Assembly: GCA_947498325.1 (NCBI GenBank)
Contig: CANMKE010000007.1
Location: 1-64,000 of the forward strand
Length of the DNA: 64,000 bases
From: an uncultured Persicobacter sp.
Lineage (GTDB): Bacteria; Bacteroidota; Bacteroidia; Cytophagales; Cyclobacteriaceae
Reading direction: 5' to 3'
The notes under the pieces were generated by a model that saw only the letters and a program-made list of their open reading frames with translations, had not been told where the DNA came from and did no database searches. The position numbers and the translations under genes are program-made. Numbering within the stretch: position 1 is the first letter of the stretch; each line of letters starts with the position of its first letter. Positions 35,601 through 43,056 of this stretch are shown here, in pieces.

Positions 35601-36254
35601 GAAATTATTAAGTTTGATACCAATTACAATATCGTGCTGATGGATCTGAGCCTGAGCGATATTACTGGTTTCGAGGCCACACAAGGGATTCGTTCCCTGG
35701 GAACAAAATATCATGCGAACATTCCTATCGTAGCACTGACAGCAAGTACCAAAGATGATTTGGGGCAGAAAGTGATTAAGGCAGGGATGAACGATATCCT
35801 GCTGAAGCCCTTTTCAAAAGAGCAAGTGTATCTTGTATTTGCAGAATATGCGCTGCCATTTAAAGGATTGAAAAAATCCATGCACCTTGAGCCCGTTCAG
35901 CACCTGCAAAAAAAGGTGATTGATTTTGAACGAATGAAGACGGTATTCACTCAAGAGGATGAATTTAGTGGTTTTATTGGAGTGGTTATTCGTGAATTTG
36001 AAGACGCTAAAGAAGATTTGATCGACAGTTTGAGTACGCAGGATGCAGTGATCTTTCATAAAGTGATGCACAAACTCAAAAGTAGTCTGGATGTCTTTCA
36101 GATGGAGGACCTTAAAGCCTATCGGGATAGTATTCAGGAGGTTTTAAGCAAAGGGGAACAGCTTTCGGTGGTGCAAAAGTCAAATTTTGAAAGTGCCTAT
36201 TCTAATGTGTTGGAGGAGTTGAATAATACGATGGGGGCATTGTTTACAAAATAA
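32676..36254 (+). CDS. Large hybrid histidine kinase with receiver and HPt-like tail
   Basis: I place the start at 32676 (Met-Ser-Gln-Ser); the longer frame from 32544 adds 44 residues without conserved character. The 1192-residue protein has about 690 residues of sensory sequence with several PAS-like segments (for example a Ile-Gln-Asn-Phe-Asn-Pro-Ile-Ala stretch after residue 200), then HisKA with His701 (Ala-His-Glu-Leu-Arg-Asn-Pro), HATPase_c (Asp-Ser-Gly-Ile-Gly-Ile-Pro; Gly-Gly-Thr-Gly-Leu-Gly-Leu), a receiver with Asp990 (Leu-Met-Asp-Leu-Ser-Leu) and an HPt-like helix bundle with His1132 (His-Lys-Leu-Lys-Ser). No membrane helix is seen. It can run a full phosphorelay in one chain. It ends in a bidirectional terminator. 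Confidence 0.92.
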   Translation: MSQSINPKVKNKEVLEFLLSSPEREDLLSFIVKELVGSLNHHVTGKSLLYVDTEDQSLVHFCTMTEDFDLAGRYWDALSLIQTDIKKHQKHIPLYTPFDTTTCKADPLFSSLADIHMPYHLLALPHQGCGMLLLVLFYQTPSLAVHVPESDLHFRFLVERLVGIFHKERAKSVGVDLRAVPKRKTSTLGILVINRQGIIQNFNPIAKKLLGLEESPLGLSVLRFTPVRLRDKLIAIFLNKNRSQNHFEEVEYYSPLIINQQQTTTKLRWCLNCSFQGNQELILIEIENPGNIENPQSFLNGNFKLMRKLLENIPGSIGVINFRENFLEFPDDGILKKMGYLQIASDTDMIEFVSKVIHPKDAAWWSNLIRQFNINQPNEKIVEFREEKGNYLQVLLKFVPFQLEDEPFGENAMVLAMDVSHYFDSEKSSETTLDTPETLSLSSGYGSWQWSRAEGLRVCSTLASQLKMPIDDRYDFHELDHWQRFFSKKSLISLQQLIDRVVARKGRRFRLHLPAVLADGSQVLLDIRGEIDQFSDQSYYYRGIALQESLVNEVLTAIPPVLQSDLFSIQDFPLPICETDEFLNITDKNTSFDRWFDASIDSALTDVVEVGSKSLKSYFADAIKNHEEFFSLQLSFSMRGDRLSKIDLSALLQFDANQKFLRAVITFAHAHEAMMEKFETREQELKELKASQEDYFSKIAHELRNPINGIMGLSEQLLRSKMPEDDKAGIRHIYFSAQMVYNLSNDLLDLSKAKSGMVKLEYRDFDFFQLIQILERTIKNQKHNYNNELSFHIAENIPQYINSDALRLNQILLNLLSNAHKFTLGGKVSLEVEMAGTEESPKLKFIVRDSGIGIPKSQISKIFDPYRQATRDVTRRFGGTGLGLSITKSLVSVFNGEISVESIEGVGTTFEVILPYRPCKAHRIESPQASSSWSSLKGLKVLYVEDSVVNQFLMKKICDQEGIILRTTASGLNAMEIIKFDTNYNIVLMDLSLSDITGFEATQGIRSLGTKYHANIPIVALTASTKDDLGQKVIKAGMNDILLKPFSKEQVYLVFAEYALPFKGLKKSMHLEPVQHLQKKVIDFERMKTVFTQEDEFSGFIGVVIREFEDAKEDLIDSLSTQDAVIFHKVMHKLKSSLDVFQMEDLKAYRDSIQEVLSKGEQLSVVQKSNFESAYSNVLEELNNTMGALFTK

Positions 36255-36271
36255 GGCGGGTGGTTCCCAAT

Positions 36272-36308
36272 AAAAAAGAGGTCAGTAAAATTTACTGACC
36301 TCTTTTTT
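36272..36308. terminator. Bidirectional terminator
   Basis: A near-perfect palindrome (AAAAAAGAGGTCAGTAAA and its complement around a tight centre) lies between the convergent kinase and acetyltransferase genes. Confidence 0.93.
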
Positions 36309-36741
36309 ATTCTTTAATCATTAGAAAATGTTTTTGCTGATTTTTAATGATCGATTCCTCTTTTTTGTTAAATCCCAAGGTTTGGTATAATGGAACGGCC
36401 TCTTCCGAGGCAAACAAATAAATGGGGAAACCTGCGGTATTCGGGTTGCATTGTATATCCTCAAGCACGGCAACACTCATGGCTTTACCGACCCCGCATC
36501 CTCGGAACTTCGCAAGCACGGCAAATTTCTCAAGCCTGATGCCCATTTCTGCAAAGCGCCACCTTGCCGACCCACAAAAGGTACCATCCTCATCATGCGC
36601 AATGAAGTGTTCAGAGACCTGCTCAAATTCATCCACTTCATCTTCAAATCGGCCACCTCTTTCGTCAACAAAAACCTGTTCTCGAATGGCAAGGGCTTGA
36701 ATAACTCCTTCAGGAGTTGAAACTTTATTTACCTTTATCAT
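36307..36741 (-). CDS. GNAT family N-acetyltransferase
   Basis: The 144-residue protein has the GNAT fold: an N-terminal Ala-Ile-Arg-Glu-Gln-Val-Phe-Val segment like ElaA/YjcF proteins, a central Leu-Glu-Lys-Phe-Ala-Val strand, and the acetyl-CoA pyrophosphate loop (Lys-Phe-Arg-Gly-Cys-Gly-Val-Gly-Lys-Ala). Near the end, Ala-Val-Pro-Leu-Tyr-Gln-Thr-Leu-Gly-Phe is the usual motif B. It transfers acetyl groups to an unknown amine substrate in the cytosol. It is a single gene. Confidence 0.9.
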   Translation of the reverse strand: MIKVNKVSTPEGVIQALAIREQVFVDERGGRFEDEVDEFEQVSEHFIAHDEDGTFCGSARWRFAEMGIRLEKFAVLAKFRGCGVGKAMSVAVLEDIQCNPNTAGFPIYLFASEEAVPLYQTLGFNKKEESIIKNQQKHFLMIKE

Positions 36742-36853
36742 AACTGATGGTCTATCAAAATAGAATTATGTCCCCGAAATTTTTCGTTCCGTTTAAACTG
36801 ATAAATAAAGAAGATTATTGTTAGAATCAAAAATGATTTTTAACTTTTTGATT

Positions 36854-37810
36854 TTATGACCTTGTTTTTTGTTGGTCTTCAAATTGATCGTAAGCACGGA
36901 TAATGTGTTTTACCAACTTATGACGAATAACATCTGAAGCCTGTAAGCGCACCACGCCAATACCTGAAATACCTTCGAGGATTTTTAACGATTCTTTTAG
37001 TCCAGATTTTTGTTTCAACGGTAAATCTACTTGCGATTCATCACCTGTAATGATCACTTTGGAGTTTTGCCCCATCCGTGTCAGGAACATCTTAATTTGC
37101 ATCGGTGTAGTATTTTGCGCCTCATCCAAAAGAATAAATGCATCTTTTAAAGTTCGGCCACGCATATACGCCAAAGGTGCAATTTCGATGATATTGTTTT
37201 CCTGAAAAATCTTGAGTTTTTCTGCAGGAATCATATCGTGCAGGGCGTCGTAAATCGGACGTAAATAGGGGTCAAGCTTTTCCTGAAGGTCACCAGGTAG
37301 GAAGCCCAGATTCTCACCTGCCTCCACGGCTGGTCGGGTAATAATGATCTTTTTGACCTCTTTATTTTTGAGGGCTTTCACCGCCATAGCCACAGAAATA
37401 TAGGTTTTTCCTGTTCCTGCAGGGCCTAAAGCGAAAACCAGATCATTCTTTTTTACCGTATCAACCAAAGTTTTTTGGTTCTCTGTCCGTGCTTTGATCG
37501 TGATGCCTTTGGTGCCGAAAAGTACCGCGTCATTTTTCAGATCTGTAAAGACGGGCTGGTTTTCAGAAAGGTAATCTTTGACGACCTCAATGGTGATTTT
37601 GCCGTATTTTTTATGATGATTAATCAGCATATTGATCAAGTCATTGATCCTGAGGATCTCATGGCCTTTGCCTTTAATGCGGATTTCGTTGCCCCTTGAG
37701 ACGATCTGTGCATCTGGAAATGCACTACTGATTTCGTTCAGGTTCAAATTAGCGACTCCGAGGATGTCAACAGGGGAGAAGCCTTCTAAGGTTATTACTT
37801 TTTCAATCAA
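36854..37810 (-). CDS. PhoH-like ATPase (PhoL/YbeZ type)
   Basis: The 318-residue protein has a KH-like N-terminal part (about 1-100) and the PhoH ATPase domain with Walker A Gly-Pro-Ala-Gly-Thr-Gly-Lys-Thr (129-136), Walker B Phe-Ile-Leu-Leu-Asp-Glu-Ala-Gln-Asn, and Gly-Asp-Glu-Ser-Gln-Val-Asp-Leu. It is cytosolic; family members work with YbeY in rRNA handling. Here ybeY is not adjacent. The gene is divergent from the SAM hydroxide adenosyltransferase gene. Confidence 0.92.
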   Translation of the reverse strand: MIEKVITLEGFSPVDILGVANLNLNEISSAFPDAQIVSRGNEIRIKGKGHEILRINDLINMLINHHKKYGKITIEVVKDYLSENQPVFTDLKNDAVLFGTKGITIKARTENQKTLVDTVKKNDLVFALGPAGTGKTYISVAMAVKALKNKEVKKIIITRPAVEAGENLGFLPGDLQEKLDPYLRPIYDALHDMIPAEKLKIFQENNIIEIAPLAYMRGRTLKDAFILLDEAQNTTPMQIKMFLTRMGQNSKVIITGDESQVDLPLKQKSGLKESLKILEGISGIGVVRLQASDVIRHKLVKHIIRAYDQFEDQQKTRS

Positions 37811-37829
37811 TGGCTAATTGAGTTTAAAA

Positions 37830-37860
37830 TTTGCGAATCAAGTCTATTGACGTATTTTTG
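37830..37860 (+). promoter_or_regulatory. Bacteroidota-type promoter of the SAM hydroxide adenosyltransferase gene
   Basis: A -33 box TTTG (37830-37833) and a -7 box TATTTTTG (37853-37860) are separated by 19 bp, an ideal spacing. Transcription would begin near 37867, which rules out the upstream frame start at 37831 and supports the ATG at 37897. Confidence 0.6.
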
Positions 37861-37896
37861 CCCTATTACAAAGCTAATGATTTTTTTGATTCAATT

Positions 37897-38682
37897 ATGG
37901 GACTGATAACATTCTTGTCAGATTTTGGTGTTAGTGATCACTATGTAGCGGCGGTAAAAGCGCGAATACTACTAGTGAACCCTGAGGCGAAGATCGTAGA
38001 TATAACCCACCAGATAAAGCCATTTGATATTATTCACGGCTCCTACGTGCTTGGTGCTGTTTTTCGGGATTTCCCCGAAGGTACGGTGCATTTGTTTGGT
38101 GTAGATTCTTTTTCCACGGCCACTACGCGCCACATAGCAGTAAAGCTTGAAGGGCATTATTTTGTTGGGCCAGATAACGGTTTATTGAGCCTGATCAGTG
38201 AAGAGGCCCCCAAGGGAATGGTGGCACTGGAGCTTGAAGACGGGCTTTCTTCAGCCTTTCCGTTGAAGGAAATTTGTGCGGCAGCGGCGGCGCGCCTTTC
38301 GTTGGGTGAAGCACTGCCAAAAGTAGGGACTTACACTTCGGGGCTGGAAAGATTTATCAGCAGAAAACCACGCCTGACCAGCGATCAGATCATTGGGCAT
38401 GTTTTGCACGTGGATGGTTATGGAAATTTGGTGACCAATATCAGCAGGGAAGATTTTGAGAAGCGTACTGCCGGCCGAAAATATACCATCAGGGTGGCGC
38501 GTGAGCGATTCAAGGAGGTGCATCAGGCCATAAGTGATGTCGATTACGGGGACTGCTACCTGATCTTCAACAGCCGAAATGTGCTGGAGGTGGGGATCAA
38601 TAAAGGGAATGCTTCCCAGTTATTGGGGCTTCATTTTGAGAGCCTGATCAGTGTGCAATTTGAAGAAGAGGAAGCGCAATAG
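37897..38682 (+). CDS. SAM hydroxide adenosyltransferase (DUF62 family)
   Basis: About 261 residues from the ATG at 37897. The start is preferred because the family begins with Ile-Thr-Phe-Leu-Ser-Asp-Phe-Gly right after Met and because the promoter lies upstream of it. Conserved pieces include Asp-Phe-Gly...Asp-His-Tyr-Val, Asp-Ile-Thr-His-Gln-Ile, Gly-Pro-Asp-Asn-Gly-Leu-Leu and, in the C-terminal domain, Asp-Gly-Tyr-Gly-Asn-Leu-Val-Thr-Asn. Characterised relatives hydrolyse S-adenosylmethionine to adenosine and methionine. The gene is single and convergent with the methyltransferase gene 16 bp away. Confidence 0.9.
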   Translation: MGLITFLSDFGVSDHYVAAVKARILLVNPEAKIVDITHQIKPFDIIHGSYVLGAVFRDFPEGTVHLFGVDSFSTATTRHIAVKLEGHYFVGPDNGLLSLISEEAPKGMVALELEDGLSSAFPLKEICAAAAARLSLGEALPKVGTYTSGLERFISRKPRLTSDQIIGHVLHVDGYGNLVTNISREDFEKRTAGRKYTIRVARERFKEVHQAISDVDYGDCYLIFNSRNVLEVGINKGNASQLLGLHFESLISVQFEEEEAQ

Positions 38683-38698
38683 AAAAATAGGGGGGAGG

Positions 38699-39346
38699 TT
38701 ATGGTTTCTGAAAAATGAACATTTGCCTCTCGTAGCCTTTATCAGTAAAATAAAAAATGGAGGGAAGAACGTTGAGTTTTGCTTTATGGGCGATCTGGTG
38801 CATTTCGGCGGCTGTGGGCTGTTCTGCGCGTAGTACGCCCCATTGCTGACGTAAAATCAGCCGTTGGTCGGACTCATAATCGCCCACTTTTTGAACTTTT
38901 TTCGCTGGAAGGTCGATAAAAAACCGGCCATTTTTTTTCAGGGATTTGCTGAAATGGGTTATTCGTTCAATTTTTTCATCATAGGAAAATTCCATGATCC
39001 CCGACCACAGCCACAGGAACACATCCGTATCGGGTAAATTCAGGTTGGTCATCAGGTCCGCACAATCAGTCGGGGTGCCGTGTCCGAGGTGGGCATTGGC
39101 ATAATCCGCAAAGCGCTGCGTGCGTTCAATGCCCAATAGCTTGTTGCTGAACCCCAGGGCGCGCAATCGGTACAAACTTCGGCCATAGCCAGAACCGAGC
39201 TCTACAATTTGCTGGGCATCTTTAATTTGCTCAAAGATGGTCTGTATATCTATGCCACTACTAAAACCCGTGATTTCCGCAAAATTCTGCAGTTGTTCCA
39301 CTTCCATTTCCTCATAAAATGGGCGGTTTAGTAAGTTTAAAGACAT
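38699..39346 (-). CDS. SAM-dependent methyltransferase (class I)
   Basis: The 215-residue protein has the Rossmann motif I (Ile-Val-Glu-Leu-Gly-Ser-Gly-Tyr-Gly-Arg) near residue 50, then Gly-Ile-Glu-Arg as the acidic end of the second strand and a Leu-Trp-Leu-Trp-Ser-Gly segment in the position of motif II. The substrate is not evident; small-molecule or lipid methylation are both possible. No signal peptide is present. Its neighbour on the other strand consumes SAM as well, but the genes are convergent, so a link is not implied. Confidence 0.82.
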   Translation of the reverse strand: MSLNLLNRPFYEEMEVEQLQNFAEITGFSSGIDIQTIFEQIKDAQQIVELGSGYGRSLYRLRALGFSNKLLGIERTQRFADYANAHLGHGTPTDCADLMTNLNLPDTDVFLWLWSGIMEFSYDEKIERITHFSKSLKKNGRFFIDLPAKKVQKVGDYESDQRLILRQQWGVLRAEQPTAAEMHQIAHKAKLNVLPSIFYFTDKGYERQMFIFQKP

Positions 39347-39440
39347 ATTTAGTTAATTTTATGGTATAGATTGCGTCTGTAGATTTACAAACTTATTAAA
39401 AGATAATAAACAAGCACATCAATTTAAAATATATTTGAAG

Positions 39441-40013
39441 ATGAAGAATCAGATTATTTTGGGTGTCGTCCTTTTCGTGTTTGCGATGGGCAATACAGCT
39501 TTTGCCCAGAAGCAACATAAAAACACAAAAGATGGTATTCAGTGGATGACTTTCGAGCAGGCGATTAAAGCCAATGAAAAGGAACCAAAGAAAATTATGA
39601 TTGATTTATACACTGACTGGTGTGGCTGGTGTAAAAAAATGGATAAAACCACCTTTGAACATCAGGAGGTCGCAAAGTTTATCAATGAGCATTATTATGC
39701 CGTGAAATTTGACGCTGAGCAGCGTGAGGACGTCAATTATAAAGGACATACCTTCAAATTTGTTCCCAATGGACGCAAAGGCTACAATGAGCTTGCCGCA
39801 GCACTCACAGGCGGGAAGATGAGCTATCCGACGATCGTATTCATGGTTCCTGTGGAGGACGCTGCTGAACTGACGCCTATCCCTGTTCCAGGTTACCGCG
39901 GACCGAAGGAGTTTTATCAGCTGGCAGATTTTATTGCTCAGGAGGCTTATAAAGATAAAACCAAGACTTTGGAGGATTTCTCGAAAAGTCATCCTGTGCC
40001 TTTTAAGGATTAA
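39441..40013 (+). CDS. Periplasmic thioredoxin-fold protein, longer paralogue
   Basis: From the ATG at 39441 the product has 190 residues (a TTG two codons earlier is less likely). A signal peptide ends at about Ala-Phe-Ala-Gln (residue 23). The redox motif is Cys61-Gly-Trp-Cys64 within Ile-Asp-Leu-Tyr-Thr-Asp-Trp-Cys-Gly-Trp-Cys. It has an insertion of about 20 residues relative to the paralogue at 22581-23030 and a longer C-terminal tail. The cis-Pro segment is Met-Ser-Tyr-Pro-Thr. It probably works in envelope disulfide chemistry. It is single and ends 116 bp before a terminator. Confidence 0.9.
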   Translation: MKNQIILGVVLFVFAMGNTAFAQKQHKNTKDGIQWMTFEQAIKANEKEPKKIMIDLYTDWCGWCKKMDKTTFEHQEVAKFINEHYYAVKFDAEQREDVNYKGHTFKFVPNGRKGYNELAAALTGGKMSYPTIVFMVPVEDAAELTPIPVPGYRGPKEFYQLADFIAQEAYKDKTKTLEDFSKSHPVPFKD

Positions 40014-40129
40014 TGTTACAGCAGGAGTGATCAGTCGGATTGTTAAGGACTGAACGCTGTTGATTTCAGGTGCCTCAGGAAGATTTATTTCTTCATATCA
40101 GGTTGCCGTTAGGAATTCTTACTGATGCT

Positions 40130-40165
40130 AAAAAAAGCTCGATCGTTATTGATCGAGCTTTTTTT
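40130..40165. terminator. Bidirectional terminator
   Basis: AAAAAAAGCTCGATC (40130-40144) pairs perfectly with 40151-40165 around a 6-nt loop. It serves the thioredoxin gene and the T9SS cargo gene. Confidence 0.93.
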
Positions 40166-40175
40166 ATTCTGCTTT

Positions 40176-42050
40176 CTATCGGTGAATGATCAGTTTGTCG
40201 GTCATCCATTGCCCGTGAAGTTTATATTTTATCAGGTATAAGCCTGGCGTTGTATTGTCAAATATGATCTCCGTTCGGTGTCCATCATAATGTTGATCGA
40301 ACTGAATTCGATGGCCTGAAACATCAAACAATTGAATGCCCTCAAGTTCCGCATCAATATACACCTTGCCTACATTTGGGTTGGGGTAAAAGCTGTGGTG
40401 AATTTGCGGAAGCTCGTTGTCCAGCGGAGGAACCTGATTGCTTTTCAGGAACTGAAGCCTGATCATCAAAGCGCCTTCAACATCCTGATTTTGTACCCAC
40501 TCGCCATTGGTATTGAAATACATTTGGTCGCCTGCATCATGGTTTTTGTCGAGCCCTACGGGGATACGGTCATTGGAGCTTTGCTGGTAACCTACATAAA
40601 TATCGCCGTTAACCGCTACCGAGCCCACATTGTAAGTTGTGAAAGGCTGCTCGAGGGTGCCTGGTGTGGTGGTTACTGTTCTGGTAACAATCGGGTCGTC
40701 GTTCAGGTCGCGCCAAATTTTCAGAGTGATCGGTTGCCCTCCCTGTGCAAAGCCCTCACTTCGCCAGTTGATTTGTACGGCGGTGAGAACGTCATTGGTC
40801 GGCACATTGAATTTATAAGCCAGCTGCCCTTGTTGTTGTGCAATTCCTGCAGCATATTCCGCCTCGCCATCATCATAGGCCAGAATGTTGTCAATCACGG
40901 TATAACTGACTGTCGTGTCGTTCATCTTAAGGTCGATGCTGTCCGCATAAACATTTCTTCCGAAAGCATCCTGATACCGCACCAGCAGGGTGTCGTTAGA
41001 GGATATTTCACATTTCATGGCCAGGTAAAGCGAGTCTGAATTGTAGGCCAGCAGCTTGTCGGGGTCAAGGGTGGTGCTTTCAAAATCTTTGAAGGTAAAG
41101 CCGTTGATGAGCCCCAGCGAGGTGTTCAGGTTGGTCTGCTCAATCACCTGATTGGCGATGGTGTCTATGACTTCAAAAGTATAGGAAACCAATTGTGTCT
41201 GGTTGTTGTGATTATAGGCCTGCACCTTACTGCCTTGTATAAAAGCATCAGGATCCGTTTTGAATTGCTTCATAGGGATCATGGTGTAAGGAGTGAATGG
41301 GCTCGAAGGTTTTTTGGTCAGGGTTCTGTCCACATAGGCCTGATCGTTGACCGTTGGATTTTCAGGGTTTTCGAGGAAACGTCGCTGATCCAAATGCACA
41401 TAATTCAACAGCCAGTTATCGAAAGCGCCAGACTGGTTGCCATAAGCCTGAATTTTAAATCGGAAGCCTTCATGTAAGAATGAGGTGTCTACTTTTACCG
41501 CAAACATTCTAAATTGTTGGGTAGACAGGCGCGGATCGCTGCCGTCAATTTCCCAAATATCGTCATAGGTGCCTTCTTTTTCGAGGAATGAAATAATCAG
41601 TCGATCCCTGCCATTGGGCGCGTTGGCCAATCCTTTAGGCTGAAGGAAGAAAGTCAGGTAAGTGCTGTCGGCGGGTAACACCTGCGATAAATCGATGGCC
41701 TTGGAAGTCAAGGCGTCCGTAGGGCCATAGGCGATACCGTTGGTGTTGTAGGGTACGCCACTTGCGTCAACGCCATCAAAAACCATCACCTGGTAACTCG
41801 GGCTATTGATGTCAATGCCAGAGCGCACGGTAACTTTCTGTTCATCTTCCCACCAATGCGGATTCGGCAGGTGGTCACTTTGCGAAACATCATCAAAGAA
41901 AGGCAGCTGAAGCGTATCGGAAGAGCTCATGGCAATGCGTGCATGATTTGCTCGTTGCGCTTTCATCAGGGGCCATTGCTGGATTTGAGCGTGAAGTTGA
42001 TGAATGCCAAAAAATGAAATGAGAAAAAGAGCCTTTAAATATTTATGCAT
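40176..42050 (-). CDS. Secreted protein with T9SS type A sorting domain
   Basis: From the ATG at 42050 the product has 624 residues. A signal peptide ends near Leu-His-Ala-Gln. The middle region looks beta-rich with no recognised enzyme domain; it resembles other large secreted Bacteroidota proteins with jelly-roll-like segments. The last 80 residues have the T9SS C-terminal signal: Ser-Phe-Tyr-Pro-Asn-Pro-Asn, Ile-Gln-Leu-Phe-Asp-Val-Ser-Gly, and Pro-Gly-Leu-Tyr-Leu-Ile-Lys-Tyr followed by a basic end. It is exported across the outer membrane and anchored or released there. It follows the PASTA gene on the same strand but has a terminator in between. Confidence 0.9.
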   Translation of the reverse strand: MHKYLKALFLISFFGIHQLHAQIQQWPLMKAQRANHARIAMSSSDTLQLPFFDDVSQSDHLPNPHWWEDEQKVTVRSGIDINSPSYQVMVFDGVDASGVPYNTNGIAYGPTDALTSKAIDLSQVLPADSTYLTFFLQPKGLANAPNGRDRLIISFLEKEGTYDDIWEIDGSDPRLSTQQFRMFAVKVDTSFLHEGFRFKIQAYGNQSGAFDNWLLNYVHLDQRRFLENPENPTVNDQAYVDRTLTKKPSSPFTPYTMIPMKQFKTDPDAFIQGSKVQAYNHNNQTQLVSYTFEVIDTIANQVIEQTNLNTSLGLINGFTFKDFESTTLDPDKLLAYNSDSLYLAMKCEISSNDTLLVRYQDAFGRNVYADSIDLKMNDTTVSYTVIDNILAYDDGEAEYAAGIAQQQGQLAYKFNVPTNDVLTAVQINWRSEGFAQGGQPITLKIWRDLNDDPIVTRTVTTTPGTLEQPFTTYNVGSVAVNGDIYVGYQQSSNDRIPVGLDKNHDAGDQMYFNTNGEWVQNQDVEGALMIRLQFLKSNQVPPLDNELPQIHHSFYPNPNVGKVYIDAELEGIQLFDVSGHRIQFDQHYDGHRTEIIFDNTTPGLYLIKYKLHGQWMTDKLIIHR

Positions 42051-42151
42051 GGTATAGGAGGATTCAAAAATCAAACGGCTTAAATATACTGAAATGCCTA
42101 TGGAATCAGTATTTTTTTATGGAAAAAGAGCAGGGGTGGGCGGAAATAGCA

Positions 42152-42187
42152 CAAAAAAACACCCTCCACAAAATGAGAAGGGTGTTT
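42152..42187 (-). terminator. Terminator of the ddl-PASTA unit
   Basis: On the minus strand AAACACCCT and AGGGTGTTT form a 9-bp stem (42157-42165 with 42179-42187), followed by a U run, 45 bp after the PASTA stop. Confidence 0.85.
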
Positions 42188-42231
42188 CCTGTTACCCGCG
42201 GAAAACCGCTGTTTTAAGAGGCGGCGTACGG

Positions 42232-43020
42232 TTAAAAGGTACTTACACTGTCGGCTTGTTCAACAACGGGTGTTACCCACAAGTCAATTTCCTGTCCGAC
42301 ATGTACTTTTTCGTTTTCAGCAGGGCGTTGCTGTTGCACCACATAATCCAGCGAATCATAACGCTCACGTGGCTTAATATTGCCCACTTTCAAAGAAGCG
42401 CCTTTGATGGCCAGCTCCACCTCATCCAATGGTCTGCCGACATAGTCCTCGACCTCAAAGGTGCGTTTGCCATATCCATCACCGACCACAAGGTCGATCG
42501 TCGATCCCTTGGCAATTAAAGTTCCTGCTTCCACAGGGCTTCCTTTATATTCCTGTTTCAGGACGGCATTTTCCGCCAAATCTGGCTCATAAGTGATTTC
42601 TCCCATTTTCAGCTTTAGGCTGTTCAGCACAATCTGCGCATTGGTCAGGGAACCATCCACCAAATTAGGCATCGGTACCTTCGGCGGGTTCATGGCATTG
42701 AGGGTGAGGTAAATTTTTCTGTCGGATTTCACCTTTGTGCCTGGCTCAGGAAATTGCTTGATGACTGCCAAAGGTGGCAGGTCGGCAGAAAATCCAGAAT
42801 CAGCATCCACCTCAAAGCGCAACGAACGGGCGGAAAGCTCTGTTTTCAAATCACTGAAATTACGCTCCACCACATTGGGTACCGTAACGGTTTGGCCGTG
42901 TTCGGTAATATTGGGAAGGTAATAATAGAAATAGCCGATCAACAGGGCTGACCCCAAAGCACCAAGAACTACCCAGTGCAGCAGGATGTCAAGGAAAGAT
43001 TTAGGCTTAAAAAAAGACAT
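42232..43020 (-). CDS. PASTA-domain membrane protein
   Basis: The 262-residue protein has one membrane helix (about 14-34) and then three PASTA repeats of 65-70 residues each (Val-Pro-Asn-Val-Val near 48, Met-Pro-Asn-Leu-Val near 117, Val-Glu-Asp-Tyr-Val-Gly near 190). No kinase domain is attached. PASTA repeats bind peptidoglycan or beta-lactams in kinases and penicillin-binding proteins. The gene follows ddl by 36 bp on the same strand, a pairing seen in many Bacteroidota, which supports a role in cell-wall sensing on the periplasmic side. Its ligand is not shown here. Confidence 0.9.
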   Translation of the reverse strand: MSFFKPKSFLDILLHWVVLGALGSALLIGYFYYYLPNITEHGQTVTVPNVVERNFSDLKTELSARSLRFEVDADSGFSADLPPLAVIKQFPEPGTKVKSDRKIYLTLNAMNPPKVPMPNLVDGSLTNAQIVLNSLKLKMGEITYEPDLAENAVLKQEYKGSPVEAGTLIAKGSTIDLVVGDGYGKRTFEVEDYVGRPLDEVELAIKGASLKVGNIKPRERYDSLDYVVQQQRPAENEKVHVGQEIDLWVTPVVEQADSVSTF

Positions 43021-43056
43021 ATTTTTGTGTTTTTATGGAAGGGTTTATCCCTTGAA

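Noticed and set aside
39430-39437. TATATTTG as promoter of the thioredoxin gene at 39441
   Set aside because: It is only 3 bp before the ATG, so transcription would begin inside the gene.
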